Source of the DNA: Diphasiastrum complanatum
Lineage: Eukaryota > Streptophyta > Lycopodiopsida > Lycopodiales > Lycopodiaceae
Direction: 5' to 3'
Assembly: GCA_029204225.1 (NCBI GenBank)
Contig: MU835879.1
Location: 1-35,443 of the forward strand
Length of the DNA stretch: 35,443 nt
Shown: positions 10,892 to 21,719 of the stretch, piece after piece
Numbering within the stretch: position 1 is the stretch's first letter
How the letters are laid out: every line of letters starts with the position of its first letter
Translations under genes and position numbers: made by a program
Notes under the pieces: generated by a model
Told to the model about the DNA's origin: nothing
Seen by the model: only the letters and a program-made list of their open reading frames with translations
Database searches by the model: none

Positions 10892-11202
10892 GTGTTCTAA
10901 AATTGGCCTACCACCTGCCAAACTAAGCTCGGACCCAATACGGCTAGATTCGACCAAAAAACTCGGGACATGCCCCCGAGTATAGCAAGTACTGTAGAAA
11001 CACTGTACAAACTAATTTTTCCTATGTCTAACTACACGACTAATCCAAGTAGCTGGCTACGGGACCAATGCCCGACCGATATGTCCATAGCATGTCACGT
11101 TCTGATCATTGGCAAATACAACAAATCTAATGAATTGTACATTTATTACAGCATTACATTTGAAGCTTATACAATAAATCAAATCGAGTCTGATTTTTAA
11201 CA
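10892..11202 (-). mobile_element. Copia-like LTR end, minus strand (far boundary uncertain)
   Basis: On the minus strand a tract AAGGGAGAG (11211-11203) is followed by TGTTAAAAATCAGAC, the usual layout of a polypurine tract and LTR start in plant copia elements. The words just before it, on the internal side, read ITFELKGEC in one frame, resembling the last codons of copia pol. The far end is uncertain. A TGTTCTAAAA at 10892 is one candidate, but the LTR may reach to about 10750. A 7-bp perfect hairpin (ACTCGGG/CCCGAGT) lies at 10961-10981. Confidence 0.4.
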
Positions 11203-11211
11203 CTCTCCCTT

Positions 11212-11763
11212 AAGCTCAAATGTAATAGGAGTAAAGTGATACAAATTCAAAATATGTTATGCATACCCATGCTACATGTACTTGACTCACACTCAAGCAC
11301 ACCATTTTACGACCATGTTTGGCACACAAAGTATCATGCACACACAATGCTCATGAGAGAGTCTTCCTCACTCTCGACCAACTGACTTGTCCCCAATCCA
11401 ACTTGAACACAAGTGGAGCACATGAGCGACATGGCTCAAATTGAGAAAATCCCACTGCCACCATGAGACTTACATCCTCCTTCTAGCTAGGCTGACATCC
11501 TATTAGACACTTACAAGCACATACCTATAAATCCAACATAAATGAGTGACTGAGGCTCAACCTAAAAAAATCTTACTACCACCATAAGATTGCAACCTCA
11601 CCATATAGACAACTAGTATACATAACGACAAGTCACTGAGCACACCAAATGATTACTTTGTTTTTGACATAGAAAATGCATAAACTCATACAACTCCAAC
11701 TCATATCTAGACCCTCGTGTCATGGTAACATGCAAGCCCACACACACTCATGCAAAGCAACAT
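11212..11763. other. Unassigned repeat-derived DNA left of the solo LTR
   Basis: No coding frame is visible. An imperfect direct repeat of about 60 bases, containing a CCACCAT(G/A)AGA(C/T)T block, is at about 11418-11475 and 11540-11600. It may belong to the same element as 12507-13250, which the solo LTR then split. Confidence 0.35.
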
Positions 11764-11768
11764 GAATG

Positions 11769-12501
11769 TGTTGGAGGGTTTGTGGAACCCAAGGCAACCC
11801 TAACCCTAGTTAATAAGTGAGAGGGATTTGGCACCCTGCGTGTGTAAGTCCAACCCGATGATCACATAGAGATTTGATTAATTAAAAAGTCAATAAAATG
11901 ACTTAAGGCCTTTTTGCGGGACTTTTAATGTCTCTGGGCCTAAAAGTCAAGTTAGTGAATAAAGTAGGGGTTCCCACCAAAATTCAATTTGAAATTGGTT
12001 CCTCTAATTAATGAATGGGTTCCCTCCACTTTTTAAATACTTAGGCTAGAATTAGCCAATAGGAATTGGGATGCCCATCTCCTCAATTCACTATATAAGT
12101 AGCAAATTTGAATCATTGTACATGTTCTCTCTTCATTACAATACAAGCAGGTTGGCTCTCTTATGGAATGGATGTGGAATGTCCTTGCTCTCTAACTCTA
12201 TTCCTCCATCTCTCATGCTTTCTTTATGTTTGCTAAGGATCTGATTATTATTGGGATTGCTAATTCTTATGCTTTTGTGAGAGAAAGGGAGAGAGAAAAG
12301 AGTAAGCTTCTATCTTTGCGGATTTAGTGGATGTAGGGTTAATGCTTAGTGTTAATTGTGGATCATCAATGCATGCTGGATTTTGATTTATGCTATCGCT
12401 CTCATGGAATCGAACCTCCACGTGACATCTAACGTCCTTTGCTTGATGCTTGTGTGCTTGGATCTTGGGTTGAGGCTAGAGTAGGAAATAGCCCCACAAC
12501 A
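11769..12501 (+). mobile_element. Solo LTR of a Ty3/gypsy element with perfect TSD
   Basis: The unit starts TGTTGGAGGG, ends CCCCACAACA and is flanked on both sides by GAATG (11764-11768 and 12502-12506), a perfect 5-bp target-site duplication. A TATATAAG box lies at 12092-12099, about 320 bases in, as expected at a U3/R boundary. No PBS or PPT adjoins it, so it is a solo LTR left by LTR-LTR recombination. Its central ~570 bases recur inverted at 13492-14118, where they adjoin a gypsy protease fragment, which assigns the family. Confidence 0.85.
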
Positions 12502-12506
12502 GAATG

Positions 12507-13254
12507 ATAAAGTGTCAAATACATGACCATGGCCTACCCAAATGTGGTATTATGTCATACCAACACCTATCACCTATAACTCTGCTACTACACCATTGGT
12601 CTCCAATTTAGGTCCTCTTGTTAACGGCCTGCACCTATAACCAAGATGCTCTCATGTCCAAACATATTAAATAGATATCACCATACATCATCCCAGATCA
12701 ATCATCTCAATCCAATGAGCACTCCAAGCCTCATCCCTAATGTATCTCCCAAACAAATCCATGCTCCAACTCGCTCGACCCTGACATCATGTCCAATAAG
12801 TCTTGAAAGCTTATCCTCATCCATTTCCCATGCTCAAAGCACAATATTCTACCAAGGACTCAATGAATAAATGTACACAAACCTCACCATAGGGTATACC
12901 TGAGTAGCTCACCCATCATCCTGAGAAATATTCTTCCAACTTGATTCTTAACAATATATGAGTTATCCAAACTATGTAATCAATCAGGTAATTAAAGAAA
13001 TAAGGCATACCAGAACCATTTTAGTATCCATCTTCCACTACATAAACTTTATACAATCTTCTAAAACAAAATCTAGATATTACAAAGTTCTGCTAGACTC
13101 GAACTGAATTCAGTGGCTATTCTTGATATTCGTTATACTATGTCATCCAATATGAGCTCACTAGGATACAATCAATAACTTAGAGTATATTTCTCATTCG
13201 AGAAATACCCTATGCTTAGAGTCTCCTCTATTCTACGCACATAACTCTTACCAA
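12507..13254. other. Unassigned DNA between the inverted LTR arms
   Basis: Stops occur in all frames and no domain is recognised. It probably continues the sequence at 11212-11763, interrupted by the solo LTR. Its right side grades into the gypsy protease remnant read on the minus strand. Confidence 0.35.
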
Positions 13255-13284
13255 TGAATCACAATGATTGACAAATCATGATCC

Positions 13285-13491
13285 GTTGTTGATGAATCAC
13301 CATTCCCTTTTTGGACTACTGGTTTGATAGTCCAAGTGATTGGATCAACTTTGACTGCATGTTCACGATTTTCAAAAGTGATTTTTCCGGTAACCCGGTT
13401 ATGAATTACTTGCACAACTCGTAACTATGGACATCCTAATAGGACACGGTAGACATTTGGTGCGTCAGACAAGTCCATTACTACAAAAGTA
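13285..13491 (-). pseudogene. Gypsy aspartic protease C-terminal remnant
   Basis: On the minus strand one frame reads YRVLLGCP*LRV followed by VIHNRVTGKITFEN and VKVDPITWTIKP. The LLGRPWL-type motif is the C-terminal signature of retroviral-like proteases in Ty3/gypsy elements. Here Trp is replaced by TAG. The section after it matches the plus-strand sequence at about 20860-21000 nearly residue by residue, so both come from one family. It directly abuts the LTR arm, so leader, gag and the start of the protease are deleted. Confidence 0.7.
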
Positions 13492-14118
13492 CTAGCCTCA
13501 ACCCAAGATCCAAGCAAACAAGCATCAAGGAGATGAAGTTAGTCGTCACTCGGAGGTTTGATCCCGTGAGAGCGATAACATATCTCAGATTACAGCATGA
13601 ATGTAAGATCCACATCTAACTCTAACATCCATTAACCCTAAGCATTAACACTACACCATTAACCCTACGATCCACAATGAAAATAGCTTACTCCTTCTCT
13701 CTCTCCCTTTCTCTCTCACAAAAAGTATAAGAAATAGCAATTCCCATAACATTCAAATCCAACAATTAGCAAATATAACAAAAGCATGAGAGATGGGAGA
13801 AAAGAGATAGAGAGCAAGGACATTCACAAATCCATTCCATAAGAGAACCAATCTGCTTGTATTGAAATGAGGATATGAACATAATTTTCAAACTTGAGTT
13901 TGGCACTATATATAGTAGAAAGGAGGACCTTGGCCTCAAAATCCTATTGGTCCATTTCCATCTCCCTAATTATTCAAACTTAAAAAAGAGTGGAATACAT
14001 TCAAAATTGGAGGGAACCAAGCTGAATTTGAATTTGAACCAATTCTGGTGAGAGTCCCAACTTTATTACTAACTTGACATTTAGGCCTTGCGACATTAAA
14101 AGTCTCGCAAAAAGACTG
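13492..14118 (-). mobile_element. Inverted partial copy of the gypsy LTR
   Basis: The reverse complement matches the solo LTR at about 11909-12484 along its length: CTTTTTGCG.GACTTTTAATGTC at the start, a TATATATAG box (13906-13914) at the equivalent site, CAATACAAGCAG.TTGG.TCTCTTATGG, a GA-rich run, and TTGGATCTTGGGTTGAGGCTAG at the end. Both terminal parts seen in the solo LTR (about 140 bases at the start, ~17 at the end) are missing. The two copies differ by many substitutions and small indels, so they are not a recent duplication. Confidence 0.8.
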
Positions 14119-14728
14119 CAAGACGATGGATCTTCACGCTCCAAGTACAAAGGAGATCAAGCCAAGTACCAGGAGGAGTACAACCTCCATGGACAATGGC
14201 GACGACAATCTGAGTGCCGTTAGAATGTTTTTAACCAGCCGTTCTTGTAATCACTGATTAACTTAAACCCTTTTCTTTCTATCTACAAAAATAGATCAAA
14301 CACGAGAGAATTGTATGAACATCAAATGTGAGCTGGGCATAGAACTGCCAACCGATGTCCAAGAGTCTACTAGTAAGCGAGACTGTCTGATACAATTTGT
14401 GAGACATAGTATCTCTTGCACTGACGCGCTGGGTGGGTTTATCACACAGTGCTCTAGAAAATGATCACTAATAATATAGTAGTTGTTTATGCACATGCTT
14501 ATCTTTATCTTAAATGACATCGAATGTTTTTGTTCAGCTATTTATTCTTATTCCGCATACTTGCTCATTCTTGTTGAATGCCTAAACAAATTTAAAAGAT
14601 AGGTCAACAATATTTCTCTATATTTTGGAGGATTGTAGATCTGATCTGGCAGTAGTAGTCGCCAATCATAATCGAACTCTACCTGGGTATAGTGAACCTG
14701 ATTGTTTCGTGCTGAGATACATATCAAT
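14119..14728 (+). mobile_element. Possible LTR with a degenerate PBS (low confidence)
   Basis: At 14729-14739 TGTATCAGAGC closely resembles the TGGTATCAGAGC initiator-Met tRNA site common after plant 5' LTRs, and CATATCA precedes it. The ~600 bases before it could be an LTR, but no clear 5' end or partner copy was found in the window. No coding sequence is recognised. Confidence 0.3.
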
Positions 14729-14861
14729 TGTATCAGAGCAATTGAGGTTCCAAGAGAAGTGTGTGAACACGAACGAGAATCTCCTTTGGTTTCTGTTTTG
14801 TGCATCCATTCAAAACACTCTCAACAATACACCAATTTTGTTACATACCTATGTAACTAGT

Positions 14862-15193
14862 AGTACTTCAGACCCCTGTTGGGGGCTACCCTTGGATAAG
14901 GGCAGAAAAGTGACTATACCTTAGTCGGAGGTATGGAGTCACGTTACCCTTGGACAAGGGGTACCCTTAGTACTAAGGATAGGTGCCTTAGTTTAAGGTA
15001 ACTAGCAGTACTTCAGACCCCTATTAGTCCATGTAGTGTTGGGGGCTAAATGGCAAGGTACCCTCATGATTAAGGTTATGTGCCCTTGGATAAGGACAGA
15101 CAAGTGACTATACCTTAGTCGGAGGTATGGAGTCACGTTACCCTTGGACAAGGGGTACCCTTAGTATTAAGGGTAAGTGCCTTAATTTAAGGT
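14862..15193 (+). repeat. Imperfect tandem duplication, ~155-195 bp
   Basis: Two successive copies share AGTACTTCAGACCCCT, TTGGGGGCTA, CTTAGTCGGAGGTATGGAG, TACCCTTGGACAAGGGGTA and CCTTAGT(A)..TTAAGGTA in the same order. The first copy lacks about 40 bases after TGTTGGGGGCTA. A weaker third unit follows at about 15195-15250. The duplication is at the start of the LTR described next. Confidence 0.75.
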
Positions 15194-16061
15194 ACTAGTG
15201 TCCTTGGTTAAGGGCAGGTAAGTGTCTATGCCTTGGATGGAGGTATGGAACCTAGATAGGTGTTAGAAAATCATTGGATGACTATTTTTCTAAACCTTGG
15301 GCCTCAACCTTGAACCATATCACTTTATTGGTCTAGGACCAATGTATACTTGCACAACTTGGGCAATGGGACCTAGTAGGAGGGCACCCTTCTAAAGTGT
15401 CCATTGAGTTCCCAACTCCCACAAGAAAGGCATTTAAAGAGTCATAGGTTATGGAAGGAGTCTCTTGACCTTCTGTAAGCCTATGGAGGCTCTTGGAGAT
15501 TCTTTAACTCCCCTAGGCTCTCTCTATCTCATTGGATGAGCATGGAACTCCACAGTGCATTGGAGGGGTCCATGGGCCATCTATATGAGGGTAGTAGGGC
15601 TCCCATTGGGAGGGGGAGATCTCTCTTGTTTGCTTTGCTTATGCTCCAGTGTTGCTACTAGTGTGTAGAGTGCTTTCTTGTGGTAGTATGCTTAGGGTTT
15701 GGATCTTGCTTATGGTATGGGACATAAGCAGGGTTTGGATCTTGAGTATGCTATGGAGTGTTGTGGTATACTTGTGATTTGTTTATGGTTAGCAAGGGGG
15801 TGCTAGATAGGTCTTGCTTGGAGCTTGGATCTAGCTATGGTTGGATGGTGAATACTTGAGGCCAACTTGTTATCTATCTTTGTGTTTAAAGAGTAGGGAC
15901 ACAGGTGGAGGAGAGATCCTTGGAGGCTTGCAGATCCTTACTTGCAGGTGGAGGCATCCTAGCTTGGAGCTGGGGAGCATCTTGAAGCTTGCAGGTTGCT
16001 TGGAGGACATTTTGAGGCTCTACCTTGAAGTTGGAGGACTTCCTCATCTCTACTTGTAACA
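15038..16061 (+). mobile_element. 5' LTR of a plus-strand LTR retrotransposon
   Basis: The LTR ends CTTGTAACA at 16061, two bases before a PBS. It starts at a TGTTGGGGGCTA, most likely the one at 15038, though the tandem copy at 14878 is an alternative. CTATATGAGGG near 15580 is a TATA candidate. Several short repeats built from GGTTTGGATCTTG and GGAGG words fill the 3' half. No matching 3' LTR was found, so the element is truncated or recombined downstream. Confidence 0.65.
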
Positions 16062-16062
16062 G

Positions 16063-16074
16063 TGGTATCAAAGC
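16063..16074 (+). other. Primer-binding site (initiator-Met tRNA type)
   Basis: TGGTATCAAAGC immediately follows the LTR end and is complementary to the 3' end of plant initiator tRNA-Met. This is the usual primer of plant copia and many gypsy elements. It fixes the orientation as plus. Confidence 0.8.
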
Positions 16075-17060
16075 TAGGTAACCTTTCTAACCTTCTTCAA
16101 GTTCTATTAAGATCACCAACTGAATTTTTTTTGGAGAAGATTATCGGCTTTTCTAGTTGTAGGAAGCTTGTAGTTGAAGTACCAAATGAATCCAATTCTC
16201 TTTGGAAGAGAGTAGCGATACTTATAGAATTGTTTAGTGGCTGAATTTTGATCATGTTAGAAAAATTTTAAAGTGGGCTTTGGGATTTTAAAAGTTTTGA
16301 AAAAAGATTCATGGGATGGTTAGAGGAAGTCTTCCTCTACATACGCAAACTTTTTTTTGCAAAAAGATTGATTCTAGGTATGTGTTTTATCAAAACTAGT
16401 GTTTTTTTTTTTTGCATAAATAAAGTATTTGAAATTCTGATTTTCGTTTTGAAGTTCGGTTTCTCATACCTGTAAATCTGAAAATCAGATCTGAAAAGTA
16501 AAGTTTTCATCCAAACTTCATTAGTTACACCTTTCTATCTCCTAGTTTCATGAAAATGGCAATGTAGGAAGGGAATGGTAGTGTAACTTTGTGCATAAAA
16601 CAAGTTTTGAAGTTATGTTTTTTGTTATTATGAAGTTCTGATTTTCAGATCTGTAAATCTGAAAATTAGATCTGAAAATTGAAGTTTTCATAATGCTTAA
16701 TTAGTTATCCATTTCTAGACACTAGTTTCATGGATTTGGAGATCTAGAATAGTGAGAAATGTAAAAACTTTGGTTGCTTTTGAAATGACAAATGGAATTG
16801 GAATTGGAGTGCAAACTTTATTTAAGCATTGGCTTGGCATAGTTAATTGAAGTTTACATAAAGATTTGGGTTTTTTTTTTTGCTTTTGATTAAGGCAAAT
16901 GTAACTTGTTGTTGTTTTCTCTCTTAAGCTTGGATTGAGCTTGCAAATAGTAGGCTTGAATTGGGCTTACAAACAATAAGATTGAATGAATAGAAGTAAA
17001 TGCTTTTTATTTGCATTGGATGTAAGAACTAAAGCATTTCTATCATTCCAATTTGAGCAC
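16075..17060 (+). other. Untranslated leader of the LTR element, with internal duplication
   Basis: AT-rich and stop-filled. A segment of about 120 bases starting GAAGTTCGG at 16451 recurs starting GAAGTTCTG at 16632 (shared CTGTAAATCTGAAAAT.AGATCTGAAAA and CTAGTTTCATG). Long plant gypsy leaders with such repeats are common. Confidence 0.55.
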
Positions 17061-17079
17061 TTGTTGTTGTATTTGCATA

Positions 17080-17566
17080 ATAGGAAAACACACAAGCAAT
17101 CCCAGTGGATCAAACCAATGAAAACCCAACATTTGATCTATCAAACCCATCCAATGTGGCACAAGCTCTTGAAATTTTATAGCAACAAATTCAAGCCACT
17201 AATAAGCAGCTTCTTGGAACTAATCAAAGAAACCAAGACTTAGACTCTAGGTTAGCCAATCAGAAGAAGCATGTAGTTCCACCTCCCATAAAAGTGTTTA
17301 AGGGGGAGAAGAAAGATAGGAACTTACAAGTCGTAAGTTATTGGCTAAATGTTTGAAACAAATACTTTGCCATGAACCAATTCCCTAAATCTAAAAAGCT
17401 ATCCACTGTCACCATGTTCCTTGAAGGAAGAGCCTTAGTTTGGTGGGATGACTTAGTTGCAAAGGACAATCAACCTTGTACATGGGACGATTTTTGCAAG
17501 CTTTTTAGGGATTATTGTCTACCCCTTTTAGATGACTATGAAGAACCGTATAGGGCTTTGTGAATT
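17080..17566 (+). pseudogene. Gypsy gag (retrotransposon gag domain), N-terminal part, decayed
   Basis: One main plus-strand frame reads a Gln-rich stretch (VAQALEIL*QQIQATNKQLL), then PPPIKVFKGEKKD, YWLNV*NKYFAM, VTMFLEGRALVWWDDLV and TWDDFCKLFRDYCLPLLDD. The order F.G..D..VV..WL, then FL.GRAL.WW, then TW.DF...F is that of the Ty3/gypsy gag domain. It carries at least two stops (TAG for Gln, TGA for Trp) and ends at 17566. The N-terminal Gln-rich part looks like a coiled coil. Gag would assemble into cytoplasmic virus-like particles; this copy cannot. Confidence 0.75.
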
Positions 17567-17954
17567 TTGCACACCAGGTGCTCCTTGCCGTTTAGCTTAT
17601 ATCCTTTTAGTTGGGACATGCAGATTTCCTCTTCAATGGTGCCATTGAGGAAGGTAGGGTCGAAGATGCCCAGATATTTTATGCCTTGATCCGATCCGAT
17701 TTAGGATTGAAAAATGGGATTGACATTGGATAAAAAAAGGCTTGGGTCGGAAAAATTCGATCCTAAATTTTTCGATACTTTGTCAGGAAAGTCGAGTCTT
17801 CTTCTTCCTTCATTTTGTAGTTTTTTTTTTCATAAGTATAAACATATTTTAGAATGCTCATTACCTGATGGAATTGGGCTTGAGCATGAATTCAAACAAC
17901 CTTATGTTCTTGTATTTGAGGGGGAGACTCAAATAGATGTGCTATTGTAGGACT
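17567..17954. other. Junction DNA between gag and the copia fragment
   Basis: This has no clear domain. A short frame at 17714-17950 is open but not recognisable. It contains a degenerate GATCCGATCCGATTTAGGAT block and a poly-T run. One breakpoint of the copia insertion probably lies here, but no LTR end is visible. Confidence 0.35.
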
Positions 17955-19975
17955 GATTGTTTGTATTACAGAAGAAAATGTGATTAGTCCATTTGTCACT
18001 TTGTCTCCACATTGATCCACGTTACCAAAGTATTTATAAAATTCAACAACAATTGCGTCAGATTATGCACGAGTCATTTCATTTCAATCGTTGATTGACA
18101 AGTTCGCATTCATCATCAGCTACACACCACAACATAATGGAGTAGCTGAAAGAAAAAATTGAACATTACTCAATGCAGCACGATCAATGATGTCAGATGC
18201 TCAGCTACCCAAGAATTTTTGGGCTAAAGCAATTTCAACAACTTGTTGTCTACATAATTATTCAAGCACTAATGCAATCTAGTCAAGGACTCTCTTCGAA
18301 GCCTTTCATGGATACAAAACAAGTCTAAAAGACCTCCGAGTCTTTGGTTGTCTTTGCTATGTGCAGATTCCATCTAACCTAAGAAAGAAACTTGATCTTG
18401 TTAGCTGCAGAAGTATCTTCATTGGATACTCATCATCACACAAAGCCTATCAGATCTATGATGTTGTCTTCTTTGAAGATAGATTTTATGACTTCAAGTA
18501 GAAACAACCAATGTAGGAGTTCGTTCCAACAACTGCAATTACCATCGACAGACTTCGACTTGCGACGGTTTTGACAACAAAAGAAGATACCCATGTCACA
18601 TAGCAAGGAGAATCATTATCTCAACAACCGAATATTGTTCGAAGGTCTTCTCAACACCGACAAGAGCTTGATCATTATATCTCACAAGCATTCATCAGTT
18701 ATGATGAACATGCCTTAGTAGCAGAAGCACTGTCAAGTTCTAATTATGCAGACAACTGGCACACCACCATGAATGTTGAGTATAATTCATTGACGAAGAA
18801 CAAGTCATGGCGTCTTGTCGATGCTCCTCATGATGCAAAGATTATTGACACTAAGTGGATCTTCAAGTTGGAGCTCAATCTAGATGGCTGGATAACCAAA
18901 TGGAAAGCTTGACTAGTCGTCAAAGGATATGAACAAACTTATGGGATTAACTGCACTGAGAAATTTAGTCTAATAGTAAGACTTTAATCAATTCAATCAT
19001 TTACTTGTTGTTGCAGCTGTCGAATATCTGGAAGTTTACCAGATGGATGTTCATACAACATTCTTGATCGGATATATACAAGAAGATATCTGTATCTATC
19101 AAACCCAAAGGTTACATCTTTCAAGGCCAAGAACACAAGGTATTCAAAATGTAGAGAGCTCTCTATGGGCTGAAGCAAGCTCCAAGATTCTGGTTATAGA
19201 ATCAATCGATTCTTGTTGTAGCATGACTTCATTCCAAATTCTACTGACTCTAACATCTCTCTCAAACACATAGGCCCAAGCTATGTTATAATAGCTCTAT
19301 ACATTGATGAATCTCTGATCATCAACAATTCGAATCATTACTACAAGGGACAAAGTTTCTATTATTGAAGGAATTCGAAATAACCGATTCAGGCCCAGTG
19401 CATTACCTCCTCAAGATCAAGATATCTAGAGACAGAGCAAGCAGAAGGATTGTGGTAAGACAAGAGAGGTATCTAACCTGTGTACTTTATAGGTTTGGCA
19501 TGGAAGACTACAAGTCGACAGACTCGCCCATGGATCCATGATTTAAACTGTCAAAGGACATGTGCTGACAACTGAAGCATAGAAGAAGGAGATGCGCAAA
19601 TACCTCTATCAATTGGTAGTTGGATCGATCATGTATGCCATAGTCTGCACTCGACCCAATGTTGCTTATAAAGCTAGTAGATTGTCACAATTTATGTGAA
19701 TCTCATTTCATGGAATAGTTGAAAGCATGAATGCATTTATTTGTCTTTCACAAAGTCTGAATACATTATAGCCACCTCTGTTGTGAAGGAAATTATCTGG
19801 CTCAAAAGATTGCTTCATGATTTAATGTTCCCTCAACTCAAACCAACTATACTCTATTGCGACAATCAGAGCTACATAGCTCTATCTCTGAACCCACGAA
19901 AAAACACATTATTGGTTCTAATAACCAAGATGAGACTGAATGTATGGGTTGAAAAGTGGTTAAAGCTGGCCTAAT
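17955..19975 (+). pseudogene. Ty1/copia pol fragment (integrase, RT, RNase H), decayed
   Basis: In order: integrase core end (SYTPQHNGVAERKN with the catalytic Glu, about 18116-18157; then LPKNFWAKA and LKDLRVFGCLCYVQIP), a linker, RT start (NVEYNSLTKNKSWRLVDAP, TKWIFKLELNLDGWITKWKA), RT core near 19290 with ALYIDES in place of LYVDD, VHYLLKIKISRDRASRRIV, MEDYKSTDSPMDP, and RNase H words (KSEYIIATSVVKEIIWLKRLL, YCDNQSYIALSLNP). The order integrase-before-RT is diagnostic for copia. Stops and frame changes break it throughout, and gag, protease and LTRs are missing. Confidence 0.85.
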
Positions 19976-20746
19976 CACAAGATTTAAATCTATAAAGTTT
20001 TTGGAAGATCTTTTTCTACTTTTAAGTAAAATTAAAATGGGAAAGAAAGGAGTGTGAGACTATATTGAATGGGTCAAGAATCTCATATCTGAGTGTGATC
20101 ATGAACTAATAAACAATGATGCTATGATTATGTGGCTTTTAGTAGGTCTACCTAAAAGGATTAGATGGGAGCTTAAACGTTGAGATAATTATACATCATT
20201 ACAACATGCAATGGACGATGCAATACGAGAGGAGGATGAAGATTCAGACAATGAACCAAATATTGGAATGTTACCATATACAGTCCACAACATCCATCAC
20301 TATTGCATTCACGAACATCAATGCAACGACAGAGTTGATGATTAATGAGTTCGAAAAACTTGGTCAAATGCAACAGGTGCAGCTAGAGAAGATGCAGTCA
20401 CAGTTCATAGTCACAGTTCAATGCAAAGTTGAAAGCATTGGAAGAGCAGCAAGCTAAGAGTGACAAAGCAGGTGAAAAGTTTGCTAAGACATTTCCTAGC
20501 AAAAAAAATGTTTGGTGTGTGATCTGTGCTAGAAATCACACTATAAATGAGTGTCCAACAATGAAAAGACGTATGACGGATACTATTTGTCATCTATGCC
20601 ATTCTATTGGACACGAGACAACTTTTTGCTCGTTCAATCCTCATATTATCCAGCAAAGATACTCCAAGCTTCAATATCGGGAACCTACTAATTGGAAGGG
20701 ACCTGATGCTAACAACCAGGCCCATGGCCTAGGATTTTTTGAGTGA
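19976..20746 (+). pseudogene. Gypsy gag C-terminal half with two zinc knuckles
   Basis: The first part reads DYIEWVKNLISECDHELINN, MWLLVGLPKRIRWELKR and LQHAMDDAIREEDEDSDNE with stops between, a gag-type helical segment. A frame at 20429-20746 then gives a Lys/Gln-rich coiled-coil piece (KALEEQQAKSDKAGEKFAK) and two CCHC motifs: CVICARNHTINEC (one residue short in the spacing) and CHLCHSIGHETTFC (CX2CX4HX4C). Zinc knuckles bind element RNA. This may be the other half of the gag at 17080-17566, split by the copia fragment, or part of a different gypsy copy. Confidence 0.65.
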
Positions 20747-20849
20747 TTAGCTTTGCCAACTCCACTAACACAACATGTTCCTTCTGCGAATATGGTGGAG
20801 CCAAAATCTTCGAAAGCTGTAGTAGAAGTTCATTCCTCACCTGTGTCGC

Positions 20850-21147
20850 CATCGGATTTACCCCACGGTTACGAGTTGCACAAGTGATTCATAATTGGGG
20901 AACAAAGAAAATTACATTTGAGAATCATGAGCATGCAGTTAAAGTTGATTCAATAACTTGGAAAATCAAACCATTAGTCCATAAAGGAGATGATGATTCA
21001 TCAACAATGGATCATGCTTATGATCGACCAGTAAAAGCTTTGGGAGTTCATTATGACTCTCAAACAGATACTGTTAATTGGAATCAAGCTCTTGCAATAG
21101 TGGATTGTAAAGTAGGATATATGTGTCGACGAGATGACAGTTCATAG
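20850..21147 (+). pseudogene. Gypsy protease tail and PR-RT linker
   Basis: The frame gives FTPRLRVAQVIHNWGTKKIT, FENHEHAVKVDSITWKIKP, then VHYDSQTDTVNWNQALAIVD and CKVGYMCRRDDSS before a stop at 21145. It matches the minus-strand remnant at 13285-13491. That copy keeps the LLGCP motif just before this point, whereas here the protease body seems lost. The same reading continues past the stop as LSDIPLSDRTLDTP to about 21310. Confidence 0.65.
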
Positions 21148-21422
21148 TTGAGCGACATTCCTTTGTCTGATCGAACTTTGGATACACCGATCACATTTTT
21201 AGTCAATATGATGAATGTGGCATGGATATCAACCGATCCGATTCCAGATGAACTCATTCATGTCAGTCATGTCTTATCTTATGATGAAAATGCAAAGCTT
21301 ACTAATGAACAAATTTAAATCACATGGATCCTACAACATTTGGAGTTCACGAGATTTTTGATGGATCTACAATAAAACTATCGAAAGTAGTTATATTGAA
21401 GGAAGGAAAAAATACATGACCA

Positions 21423-21710
21423 ATGACGAAAAAGCAAGCTAAGCAACATTATAACACTGTTCTGAAATGGAAAAGTTCATTACGAGATGCAGTTTTGATA
21501 GCTGAACCTAAAGACGTACCACCTCTATTGGATAAAGGTAAAGGGAAGATCAAAGATGAATTTTCAAGTCAGAGTTCTCGCAAGACATCATCTTCTAGGA
21601 AGTCTTCACCATCTAAGAAGATCTCATCTTCTAGAAAGTCATCATCTCCTCGAACGATTCCTACCAAGAAAGCTAAACAAAGATCAAAGCTTAATCCTTT
21701 TCAAAAATAA
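21423..21710 (+). pseudogene. Ser/Lys/Arg-rich linker upstream of gypsy RT
   Basis: An open frame of 95 codons is strongly basic and repetitive. It has SSRK-type words five times in ~35 residues (SSRKTSSSRKSSPSKK is one stretch). It sits between the protease tail and the RT. It could be a low-complexity linker in pol or a local triplet-type expansion. It ends in a TAA immediately before the next pol words (HDMPNHFKCYTLDDVVI). Confidence 0.5.
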
Positions 21711-21719
21711 CAATCAGAT

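Noticed and set aside
11909-14118. A Mutator-like DNA transposon with long terminal inverted repeats
   Set aside because: The left arm has its own LTR-type TG..CA ends and GAATG duplication, and the right arm adjoins gypsy protease. Two opposed LTRs therefore explain the pattern better.
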